A stretch of 64,000 bases of DNA from assembly GCF_001514215.1 (NCBI RefSeq), contig NZ_KQ948866.1, positions 1 to 64,000 on the forward strand, read 5' to 3'. This DNA is from Streptomyces bungoensis. GTDB taxonomy: Bacteria > Actinomycetota > Actinomycetes > Streptomycetales > Streptomycetaceae. A program made the translations under genes and the position numbers. Below the pieces are notes generated by a model. It was not told where the DNA came from and made no database searches. It worked only from the letters and a program-made list of their open reading frames with translations. This document shows, one piece after another, positions 34,282-41,715 of this stretch. Numbering within the stretch: position 1 is the stretch's first letter; each line of letters starts with the position of its first letter.

Positions 34282-35030
34282 ACGGGCTTCTCCAGGGTGC
34301 ACAGGACGCGCGGCGCGCGCGTGGCGGTCACCGGGGCGCGCAGGCAGCGGCGGGCGGCCGGAGTGGCGGCGAGCGGGGCCTTGAACAGGGCCAGGGAGAG
34401 GGCGACGACCAGGAGCAGCGGGCAGAAGTAGGCCAGGGCGGGCGCGAGGGAGCCGAAGGGGCTCAGGGAGGGCTCGAGGACGAGGCCGGCCAGGCAGCCG
34501 GCGAGCACGAGCGTGCGCACGGCCAGTTCGGCCAGCCAGTTGACCAGGGCGCGCTCGGGGGTGATGCCCCGCTCCAGCCACAGCCGCAGCCTGTCGAAGG
34601 ACCAGGCGGTCGCCCAGCCCATCAGCGGCCGGAACAGCAGCCGGTCGGCGACGGCGCCGAAGGCGCCCCAGCGGGGGCGGTAGTCGTAGCCGGTGAGGAA
34701 GCGGACCCCGTCGGACTCGGGGACGTAGCGCCAGTAGCCGCTGCCCTCGGCGAGCAGGGAGAGGGGGTGCGGGCAGGAGAAGCGCAGGGCGGAGGTGCGG
34801 GTGCCGTCGGGGCGCTGCTTCTCGCCGGCGGCGACGCCGGTGCCGGACAGGGTGAGCAGCGGCAGCACGCGCGTGGCGTACCGGAAGCGCCGCGGTCCGC
34901 CCTCCGCACCGGGGAGGTAGGTGATCTCGGTGAACCGCAGGTCCCAGCGCTGGTGCTGGGCGGGGTCCTGGGTGCGCGCCCAGAGGTCGTCCAGGTCGGC
35001 GCCGATACGTGTCTCTATGTAGAGACCCAT
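34278..35030 (-). CDS. SRPBCC-like protein with C-terminal membrane helices
   Basis: 250 aa. The first 150 residues (MGLYIETRIGADLDDLWART ... RFTEITYLPG) resemble a START/SRPBCC fold that binds hydrophobic ligands. Two membrane helices follow near residues 165-220 (LAVRTLVLAGCLAGLVL and ALAYFCPLLLVVALSLALF). First gene of the operon with DUF4166 and TetR. ATG at 35030 is the best conserved-looking start, though the frame extends through the operators to 35096. Role unknown; lipid or pigment handling in the membrane is a guess. Confidence 0.7.
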   Translation of the reverse strand: MGLYIETRIGADLDDLWARTQDPAQHQRWDLRFTEITYLPGAEGGPRRFRYATRVLPLLTLSGTGVAAGEKQRPDGTRTSALRFSCPHPLSLLAEGSGYWRYVPESDGVRFLTGYDYRPRWGAFGAVADRLLFRPLMGWATAWSFDRLRLWLERGITPERALVNWLAELAVRTLVLAGCLAGLVLEPSLSPFGSLAPALAYFCPLLLVVALSLALFKAPLAATPAARRCLRAPVTATRAPRVLCTLEKPV

Positions 35031-35055
35031 GGTGTTCCCCCACGTCAGGATCCTC

Positions 35056-35073
35056 TTTGAGCGACCGCTCAAA
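35056..35073. promoter_or_regulatory. TetR operator A
   Basis: TTTGAGCGACCGCTCAAA, palindromic except at the centre, 26 nt upstream of the first operon gene. Same half-site (TTTGAGCG) as operator B, centres 44 bp apart, about four helical turns. Confidence 0.88.
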
Positions 35074-35093
35074 TGCTCTGCCGGAGAAAGGTA

Positions 35094-35123
35094 CACCTCT
35101 TTGAGCGATCGCTCAAAGAGGTG
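35094..35123. promoter_or_regulatory. TetR operator B, 30-bp perfect palindrome
   Basis: Core TTTGAGCGATCGCTCAAA extended by CACCTC and GAGGTG on its flanks to 30 perfectly paired bases centred at 35108.5. It would also form a cruciform or hairpin. Confidence 0.9.
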
Positions 35124-35132
35124 GGACGGGAA

Positions 35133-35159
35133 AACCCCGGCCCACGAGGGGCCGGGGTT
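35133..35159 (-). terminator. terminator after the thiamine-binding-like gene
   Basis: 11-bp stem AACCCCGGCCC with loop ACGAG, just past the stop at 35181 on the minus strand. It insulates the palindrome-controlled operon from upstream readthrough. Confidence 0.85.
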
Positions 35160-35180
35160 CGGTGTCGCGGCGCCCGCCGG

Positions 35181-35474
35181 CTACCGCGCCAGGTGCCGCT
35201 CGACGGTCTCGACCTTGGAGGTGAGGCCGCCGGTCACGCCGGGCCGGATGTCGGCCTTGAGGACGAGCGAGACGCGCGGGGCGCGCTCCTCGACGGCGGC
35301 GACGGCGCGCCGGACCACGTCCATGACCTCGTCCCACTCCCCTTCGACGGAGGTGAACATGGCGTCGGTGCGGTTCGGCAGTCCCGACTCGCGCACCACC
35401 CGGACGGCCTCGGCGACGTACTCCCCCACGTCCTCGCCGACGCCCAGCGGTGTCACGGAGAAGGCGACGATCAT
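35181..35474 (-). CDS. MTH1187/YkoF-type thiamine-binding protein
   Basis: 97 aa single domain: MIVAFSVTPLG, VVRESGLPNRTDAMFTSVEGEWDEV, VSLVLKADIRPG. Family members bind thiamine-like ligands. ATG lies in an ATGA overlap with the upstream DUF3817 gene, so the two form an operon. Confidence 0.85.
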   Translation of the reverse strand: MIVAFSVTPLGVGEDVGEYVAEAVRVVRESGLPNRTDAMFTSVEGEWDEVMDVVRRAVAAVEERAPRVSLVLKADIRPGVTGGLTSKVETVERHLAR

Positions 35475-35815
35475 GCGTTCACGACCCCTTCCTTGCGGGC
35501 CCGGGAGGCGATGACCGCGTCCTCGGCCTCGCGGCGCAGCCGGCGTTCGGCGAAGAAGCCGCCGGTGGGCAGGACGGAGAGGACGAAGTACAGGGCGGCG
35601 GTGCCCAGCGGCCACCTGGCGCGGTTCCAGGCGTCCGCCCAGAAGACCAGGTAGAGGATGAACAGCACGCCGTGGACCGCGCCCATCACGGGCACCGCGT
35701 TGAAGTCCGTGGTCCGCTTCAGGACCGAGCAGACGAGCAGGACCAGGAAGGACACGGCCTCGGGCGCCGAGACCAGGCGGAGGCGGCGGAGGGAGGTGGC
35801 GGTCTTGATGTCCAC
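35471..35815 (-). CDS. DUF3817 membrane protein (second copy)
   Basis: 114 aa with the HGVLFILYLVFWADAW core and three helices; paralogue of the gene at 31918-32256. GTG start at 35815 with AAGGTG 6 nt upstream. Coupled to the thiamine-binding-like gene and divergent from the AIM24 genes. Confidence 0.82.
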   Translation of the reverse strand: MDIKTATSLRRLRLVSAPEAVSFLVLLVCSVLKRTTDFNAVPVMGAVHGVLFILYLVFWADAWNRARWPLGTAALYFVLSVLPTGGFFAERRLRREAEDAVIASRARKEGVVNA

Positions 35816-35977
35816 GGATCACCTTCGGTGGGAGTCGCGACGACGGGCTGTCGTTTGTGAATGCACGCACAAGCGTTCGTCCATTGTGGCAAACGAAGCC
35901 CGTAAGGGTGCGCTCAGGGTCGTTCTCCACCCGCCGGGCCTGTTCCCTCCACCCGCTCGGCCGCTACGTTTCGCAGC

Positions 35978-36616
35978 GTGGCGATGTTCCGACTCCAAGG
36001 CAGCAAGGTCCTCGCCGTCGACATGACCGGGGACGCCGTGAAGGCGAAGAACGGCTCGATGGTCGCGTACGACGGGCAGATGGCCTTCAAGAAGTTGACC
36101 GGTGGCGGCGAGGGGCTGCGCGGGATGGTGACCCGGCGGCTCACCGGCGAGCAGATGACGGTGATGGAGGTGAGGGGGCAGGGGACCTGCTGGTTCGCGG
36201 ACCGGGCGTCCGAGATCAACCTGGTCAGCCTGCGGGGCGACAGGCTCTGCGTCGAGTCGAGCAACCTGCTCGCGACCGACGCCGGACTGCGGACGGGGAC
36301 GACGTTCACCGGGCTGCGCGGCGCCTCGCAGGGCAACGGGCTGTTCACGACGACCGTCGAGGGCCACGGGCAGGCGGCGATCATGTCGGACGGGCCGGCG
36401 GTGGTGCTCCGGGTCAGCCCGCAGTACCCGCTGGTCGTCGACCCCGGCGCGTACATCGCGCACCAGGGCGACGTACGGCAGTCCTTCCAGTCCGGTGTGA
36501 CCTTCCGCACCTTCTTCGGCGAGGGCGGCGGCGAGGCCTTCCAGATCCGCTTCGAGGGGGACGGGCTGGTCTACGTCCAGCCCAGCGAGCGGAACACGAT
36601 CGCGGGGGACCTGTGA
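35978..36616 (+). CDS. AIM24-family protein 1
   Basis: 212 aa, one AIM24 beta-sandwich: an early MVAYDGQMAFKK strand, the glycine-rich GEGLRGMVTRRLTGEQMTVMEVRG and a terminal GLVYVQPSE. Bacterial AIM24 proteins have no settled function. GTG at 35978 lies 7 nt after TACGTT and lacks a ribosome site, so it is probably leaderless. First of three tandem family members. Confidence 0.85.
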   Translation: MAMFRLQGSKVLAVDMTGDAVKAKNGSMVAYDGQMAFKKLTGGGEGLRGMVTRRLTGEQMTVMEVRGQGTCWFADRASEINLVSLRGDRLCVESSNLLATDAGLRTGTTFTGLRGASQGNGLFTTTVEGHGQAAIMSDGPAVVLRVSPQYPLVVDPGAYIAHQGDVRQSFQSGVTFRTFFGEGGGEAFQIRFEGDGLVYVQPSERNTIAGDL

Positions 36617-36617
36617 G

Positions 36618-37268
36618 ATGAGCTTCAGAGAGATCAACTCCAAGATGGTCGAGGCGACCGTGCTGCCCGGGCAGCGGCTGTTCAGCCAGCGCGGGGCGAT
36701 GCTCGCCTACCAGGGGGACGTGTCCTTCACGCCCAGCATCCAGGGGGGCCAGGGCGGGCTGATGTCCATGATCGGGCGCCGCGTGGCCGGCGAGGCGACG
36801 CCGCTGATGACCGTGGAGGGCAGCGGCACGGTCTTCTTCGGGCACGGCGGCCACCACGTCCACGTCATCACGCTCTCCGGCGACACGCTGTACGTCGAGG
36901 CGGACCGGCTGCTCGCGTTCGAGGGCACCCTGCGGCAGGGGACGATGTTCCTGGGCTCCCAGGGCGGGGTGATGGGCATGGTGCGCGGCCAGGTCACCGG
37001 GCAGGGGCTGTTCACGACCACCCTCCAGGGCCGGGGCTCGGTGGCCGTGATGGCGCACGGCGGCGTCTTCGAGATCCCGATCACGCCCCAGCGCCCGGTC
37101 CACGTGGACCCGCAGGCGTACGTCGCGCACCACGGCGACGTGCGCAACAAGCTGTCCACGGCGCTCGGGTGGCGTGACATGGTGGGCCGCGGCTCCGGCG
37201 AGGCGTTCCAGCTGGAGCTGAGCGGCAGCGGCACGGTCTACGTCCAGGCCTCGGAGGAGAAGCTGTGA
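36618..37268 (+). CDS. AIM24-family protein 2
   Basis: 216 aa, starting 1 nt after the stop of protein 1. Parallels it block by block (MLAYQGDVSFTPSIQGGQGG, LFTTTLQGRGSVAVMAHGG, GSGTVYVQASEE). The GTG of the third gene overlaps its stop, so translation is probably coupled along the series. Confidence 0.86.
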   Translation: MSFREINSKMVEATVLPGQRLFSQRGAMLAYQGDVSFTPSIQGGQGGLMSMIGRRVAGEATPLMTVEGSGTVFFGHGGHHVHVITLSGDTLYVEADRLLAFEGTLRQGTMFLGSQGGVMGMVRGQVTGQGLFTTTLQGRGSVAVMAHGGVFEIPITPQRPVHVDPQAYVAHHGDVRNKLSTALGWRDMVGRGSGEAFQLELSGSGTVYVQASEEKL

Positions 37269-38071
37269 GCGCGTACGGAACCCCCGGCGGACCCGTGGTG
37301 CACGACCCCATGACGCTGCCCGCCGACGACAACGTGAACGCGTACACGTTCTGCGTCGAGCTCAAGGCCGGGCAGTGGTTCCTGCAGAAGGGGAAGATGA
37401 TCGCCTACTACGGGGCGATCGAGTTCAACGGCATCGGGCACGGGCGACTTGACCGGCTTGTCCGTACGTCCTTCCATTCGCCACTGCACGCGAGCGACTG
37501 GGTCGTCGCGGAGGGTTCGGGCAAGATGCTGCTCGCCGACCGGGCCTTCGACGTCAATTCGTACGACCTGGACGACGGGAACTTGACCATTCGCGCGGGC
37601 AATCTGCTCGCTTTTCAGCCAAGTCTCGCACTCAAGCAGTCGATCGTGCCGGGTTTTCTGACCCTTATCGGAACCGGAAAGTTTGTCGCCGCATCTAACG
37701 GTCCGGTGGTGTTCATGGAACCTCCCCTCCGGGTGGACCCCCAGGCACTCGTCGGGTGGGCCGACTGCCCGTCGCCGTGCCACCACTACGACCACGGGTA
37801 CCTCACGGGTGTCATGGGCGGTCTACGTGCGATGACGGGCCTGGGCGGGGCTTCCGGCGAGGAGCACCAGTTCGAGTTCGTCGGCGCCGGGACGGTTCTG
37901 CTGCAGTCGAGCGAGGCCCTCATGGCGGAGCAGCCGACGGGGGCCGTTCCGTCCGCGCCGGGTGTGCCCGGTGGTGGCGGAGCGGCACCGGGTGGACACG
38001 GTCCGCAAGCGTCGGGTGCACCGCGCCTTCCCGGACAGCTGGGAGACCTCCAGCGTCGCTTCGGGCTGTGA
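37265..38071 (+). CDS. AIM24-family protein 3 with Pro/Gly tail
   Basis: 268 aa. AIM24 core to about residue 215 (MIAYYGAIEFNG ... GAGTVLLQSSEALM), then a disordered Pro/Gly-rich tail. The central 90 codons (about 37440-37715) use many A/T-ending codons, unlike the flanks. Third gene of the operon, GTGA overlap at its start. Confidence 0.86.
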   Translation: MSAYGTPGGPVVHDPMTLPADDNVNAYTFCVELKAGQWFLQKGKMIAYYGAIEFNGIGHGRLDRLVRTSFHSPLHASDWVVAEGSGKMLLADRAFDVNSYDLDDGNLTIRAGNLLAFQPSLALKQSIVPGFLTLIGTGKFVAASNGPVVFMEPPLRVDPQALVGWADCPSPCHHYDHGYLTGVMGGLRAMTGLGGASGEEHQFEFVGAGTVLLQSSEALMAEQPTGAVPSAPGVPGGGGAAPGGHGPQASGAPRLPGQLGDLQRRFGL

Positions 38072-38163
38072 GCGGTAGTCTGCGGAGTGTGACGTCGAAC
38101 GCGTGCGCACTGTCACACCACCCGAAGTAGTTCGTCATTCAACTTCTTAGGTAGACTTCACTC

Positions 38164-38640
38164 ATGGAGACCGAGACGGCCACGCGCTGGCTGACCGATG
38201 CGGAGCAGTGCGCCTGGCGCACCCACCTGGAGGTCAACAGGCTGTTGACGTACCAGCTGGAAAAGGATCTGCAGCCGTTCGGCCTGACGATGAACGACTA
38301 CGAGATCCTCGTCAATCTGTCCGAGTCGGACGACGTGCGGATGCGGATGAGCGACCTGGCCTCCGCGACCCTGCAGTCCAAGAGCCGGCTCTCGCACCAG
38401 ATCACGCGGATGGAGAACGCGAACCTGGTGCGGCGCGAGAACTGCGAGTCCGACCGGCGGGGGCTGTACGCCGTGCTGACCGAGCACGGCATGGAGACGA
38501 TGAAGAAGGTCGCGCCGCACCACGTGGCGTCGGTGCGGCGGCACTTCATCGATCTGCTGTCGCCGGACACGCTGATAGAACTCGACAAGGCGCTGAAGCC
38601 GATCGCCGAGCACCTGCGGGGACAGCGGGGGCGTCTCTGA
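38164..38640 (+). CDS. MarR-family regulator
   Basis: 158 aa. Winged helix with LTMNDYEILVNLSES, RMSDLASATLQSKSRLSHQITRME and the wing RRENCESDRRGLYAVLT. C-terminal dimer helices. TAGACT lies 6 nt before the ATG, no ribosome site: leaderless. A GAAGT/ACTTC arm pair flanks the promoter at about 38124-38145 and may be its own operator. Confidence 0.9.
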   Translation: METETATRWLTDAEQCAWRTHLEVNRLLTYQLEKDLQPFGLTMNDYEILVNLSESDDVRMRMSDLASATLQSKSRLSHQITRMENANLVRRENCESDRRGLYAVLTEHGMETMKKVAPHHVASVRRHFIDLLSPDTLIELDKALKPIAEHLRGQRGRL

Positions 38641-38691
38641 GAGCCGGCCGGAGCCTCCAGGGCGCCGGGTGACCGGCCCTGGGGGCCGCCC

Positions 38692-38728
38692 GGCCCTCCG
38701 GGCCCCCGCTTCGGCCCCCGGACGGGCC
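38692..38728. terminator. hairpin between marR and meaB
   Basis: GGCCCTCCGGG pairs imperfectly with CCCGGACGGGCC, directly beside the meaB stop at 38729, between convergent genes. A weaker CAGGGC/GCCCTG hairpin precedes it. Confidence 0.55.
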
Positions 38729-39685
38729 TCAGCCCTGTGTCAGCCCCGCCACCAGCTCGTCCGCCGCGCGGTAGGGGTCCAGTTCGCCCGCCACTATGCG
38801 CTCGGCCAGGGCGCTGAGCCGGCGGTCGCCGTGCAGGTCGCCGATGCGCTCCCGCAGGGCCGTGACCGCGATCGTCTCGACCTCGCGGGCGGCGCGGGCG
38901 CGGCGGCGCTCGGTGAGCACGCCGCGCTCCTCCATCCACGCCCGGTGCTTCTCCAGGGCCTCCACGACCTCGTCGACGCCCTCGGCGCGGGCCGCGACCG
39001 TCTTGACGATCGGGGGCCGCCAGTCGCCGGGCCCCCGGGACTCGCCCAGGCTCAGCATGTGGTTCAGCTCGCGCGCGGTGGCGTCGGCGCCGTCGCGGTC
39101 GGCCTTGTTGACGACGTAGACGTCGCCGATCTCGAGGATGCCCGCCTTCGCCGCCTGGATGCCGTCGCCCATGCCCGGAGCCAGGAGGACGACGGAGGTG
39201 TCCGCCTGGGAGGCGATCTCCACCTCCGACTGGCCCACGCCGACCGTCTCGACCAGGATCACGTCGCAGCCGGCCGCGTCGAGGACGCGGATCGCCTGGG
39301 GGGCCGCCCAGGCGAGGCCGCCCAGATGGCCTCGCGTGGCCATGGAGCGGATGTAGACGCCGGGGTCGGAGGCGTGCTCCGACATCCGGACCCGGTCGCC
39401 GAGCAGGGCGCCGCCGGAGAACGGGGAGGAGGGGTCGACGGCCAGGACGCCGACCCGTTTGCCCTGTTTGCGGTACGCGGTGACGAGCGCGGAGGTCGAG
39501 GTCGACTTGCCCACGCCCGGCGAGCCCGTCAGGCCGACCACGTAGGCGTTGCCGGTCAGCGGCGCGAGCGTCCGCATGACCTCCCTGAGCTGCGGGGACG
39601 CCCCCTCGACGAGGGAGATCAGCCGGGCCACGGCCCGCGGCCGGCCTTCCCTGGCCTGGTCCACCAGAGAGGAGACGTCCTGCAT
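38729..39685 (-). CDS. meaB: MeaB-type G-protein chaperone of B12-dependent acyl-CoA mutases
   Basis: 318 aa. Loads intact adenosylcobalamin and protects methylmalonyl- or isobutyryl-CoA mutase using GTP. Walker A GSPGVGKST (residues about 54-62), the switch region LVETVGVGQSE, and NKAD for guanine recognition. ATG at 39685 has GGAG 5 nt upstream; GTG codons at 39688 and 39700 are alternatives. Lies 31 nt after the thiolase in the same direction. icmA, 8 kb away, is one possible client. Confidence 0.93.
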   Translation of the reverse strand: MQDVSSLVDQAREGRPRAVARLISLVEGASPQLREVMRTLAPLTGNAYVVGLTGSPGVGKSTSTSALVTAYRKQGKRVGVLAVDPSSPFSGGALLGDRVRMSEHASDPGVYIRSMATRGHLGGLAWAAPQAIRVLDAAGCDVILVETVGVGQSEVEIASQADTSVVLLAPGMGDGIQAAKAGILEIGDVYVVNKADRDGADATARELNHMLSLGESRGPGDWRPPIVKTVAARAEGVDEVVEALEKHRAWMEERGVLTERRRARAAREVETIAVTALRERIGDLHGDRRLSALAERIVAGELDPYRAADELVAGLTQG

Positions 39686-39716
39686 CACAGCTCCGTTCAC
39701 TCGTGAGAAGTAAGGC

Positions 39717-40916
39717 TCAGGCCTTCGGTACCCGCACGATCAGGGCGTCGCCCTGGCCGCCGCCACCGCACAGCGCGGCCGCGCCGACCCCGCCGCCGCG
39801 CCGCTTGAGCTCCAGCGCCAAGTGGAGCACGAGACGGGCGCCGGACATGCCGATCGGGTGGCCGAGGGCGATCGCGCCGCCGTTGACGTTCACCTTTTCC
39901 GTGGACACGCCGAGGTCCTTCATTGACTGCACGGCGACCGCGGCGAAGGCCTCGTTGATCTCGATGAGGTCGAGGTCGGAGACCTCCAGGCCCTCCTTCT
40001 TCAGGGCGTGCCGGATGGCGTTGGACGGCTGGGACTGGAGGCTGTTGTCCGGGCCGGCCACGTTGCCGTGCGCGCCGATCTCGGCGAGCCAGGTCAGGCC
40101 GAGCTCCTCGGCCTTGGCCCGGCTCATCACGACCACGGCCGCCGCACCGTCCGAGATCTGCGAGGAGGAGCCGGCGGTGATCGTGCCGTCCTTGGTGAAC
40201 GCCGGGCGCAGCTTGCCCAGGGACTCCGCGGTGGTGTCGCCGCGGATGCCCTCGTCCTTGCTGAACAGGACCGGGTCGCCCTTGCGCTGCGGGATCTCCA
40301 CCGGGGTGATCTCGGCCTCGAAGATGCCGTTCTTCTGCGCGGCGGCGGCCCGCTGGTGCGACAGCGCGGCGATCTCGTCCTGCTCGGCGCGGCCGAGGCC
40401 GAGGCGGGTGTTGTGCTTCTCCGTGGACTCGCCCATGGCGATGTTCTCGAACGAGTCGGTCAGGCCGTCGTAGGCCATCGCGTCGAGCATCTGCACCGCG
40501 CCGTACTTGAAGCCCTCGCGGGACTTCGGCAGCAGGTGGGGGGCGTTCGTCATGGACTCCTGGCCGCCGGCGACGACGATGTCGAACTCGCCGGCGCGGA
40601 TCAGCTGGTCGGCCAGCGCGATGGCGTCGAGGCCGGACAGGCACACCTTGTTGATGGTGAGCGCCGGGACGCTCATCGGGATGCCGGCCTTGACCGCGGC
40701 CTGGCGGGCCGGGATCTGGCCCGCCCCGGCCTGGAGCACCTGGCCCATGATCACGTACTGCACCTGGTCGCCGCCGATCCCCGCACGGTCGAGGGCGGCC
40801 TTGATCGCGAAGCCGCCGAGGTCGGCTCCGGAGAAGGACTTCAGAGAGCCCAGCAGTCGTCCCATGGGCGTACGCGCGCCCGCGACGATCACTGAGCTGT
40901 TCGTTCCAGAAGGCAT
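39717..40916 (-). CDS. acetyl-CoA C-acetyltransferase (thiolase)
   Basis: 399 aa. Condenses two acetyl-CoA to acetoacetyl-CoA or cleaves 3-ketoacyl-CoA. Nucleophilic Cys about residue 90 (NKVCLSGLDA), His in GHPIGMSGAR and the second Cys in CGGGGQGDA near 383 are all present. ATG at 40916 with AAGGGGA upstream; the frame remains open but has no better start. Co-directional with meaB. Confidence 0.94.
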   Translation of the reverse strand: MPSGTNSSVIVAGARTPMGRLLGSLKSFSGADLGGFAIKAALDRAGIGGDQVQYVIMGQVLQAGAGQIPARQAAVKAGIPMSVPALTINKVCLSGLDAIALADQLIRAGEFDIVVAGGQESMTNAPHLLPKSREGFKYGAVQMLDAMAYDGLTDSFENIAMGESTEKHNTRLGLGRAEQDEIAALSHQRAAAAQKNGIFEAEITPVEIPQRKGDPVLFSKDEGIRGDTTAESLGKLRPAFTKDGTITAGSSSQISDGAAAVVVMSRAKAEELGLTWLAEIGAHGNVAGPDNSLQSQPSNAIRHALKKEGLEVSDLDLIEINEAFAAVAVQSMKDLGVSTEKVNVNGGAIALGHPIGMSGARLVLHLALELKRRGGGVGAAALCGGGGQGDALIVRVPKA

Positions 40917-41066
40917 GAGCTGCGATCCCCTTACCGGCCTGCCCAGGCCGAGGAGTGAACGAGGGTTTACTTCGAATGTACTGAGTGGCACTCCGTGCCG
41001 TCATCGGCCCGTCAGTGTGATCGCGCGCACGTTGCGTAACCACCGCGGTGGCGCTGCACTGAGAAC

Positions 41067-41507
41067 ATGCTGACGCGAATCGACCACATCGGGATCGCCT
41101 GCCACGACCTCGACGCGACCGTCGAGTTCTACCGGGCCACGTACGGCTTCGAGGTGTTCCACACCGAGGTCAACGAGGAGCAGGGCGTGCGCGAGGCCAT
41201 GCTCCGGATCAACGGCACCTCGGACGGCGGAGCCTCCTACCTCCAGTTGCTGGAACCCACCCGCGAGGACTCCACCGTCGCCAAGTGGCTCGCCAAGAAC
41301 GGGCAGGGTGTCCACCACATCGCCTTCGGTACGGCGGACGTCGACGCCGACTCCGAGGAGATCCGCGGCAAGGGCGTACGCGTTCTGTACGACGAGCCAC
41401 GACGCGGCTCCATGGGGTCGCGGATCACCTTCCTGCACCCCAAGGACTGCCACGGTGTCCTGACAGAACTGGTCACTTCGGCCCCTGTTGAGTCGCCCGA
41501 GCACTGA
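41067..41507 (+). CDS. mce: methylmalonyl-CoA epimerase
   Basis: 146 aa, glyoxalase/VOC fold. Interconverts (R)- and (S)-methylmalonyl-CoA. Metal ligands appear in RIDHIGIACHD, YLQLLEP and VHHIAFG. Divergent from the thiolase over 150 nt. With the mutase and MeaB it belongs to propionyl/methylmalonyl-CoA metabolism, which also supplies polyketide extender units. No ribosome site before the ATG. Confidence 0.93.
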   Translation: MLTRIDHIGIACHDLDATVEFYRATYGFEVFHTEVNEEQGVREAMLRINGTSDGGASYLQLLEPTREDSTVAKWLAKNGQGVHHIAFGTADVDADSEEIRGKGVRVLYDEPRRGSMGSRITFLHPKDCHGVLTELVTSAPVESPEH

Positions 41508-41715
41508 CCCCCGTACATAAGGGCCGGTAGGGTTGGGGGCGGTCGTCCCTGTAGGCGGGGGACGGCCGCATGCCGGGGTCCGGGTTTCGGGGGACGAGCG
41601 TCGGGGCAGCAGCCCGTGCTCCGCCGTTGATCTGACACCATTCCCCGGGGGCCCCGTTCGGCGGATGGACGGAGCTCGTTGCAGAAGCCGACCAGGGGAC
41701 GGATGGGACCGCGCA

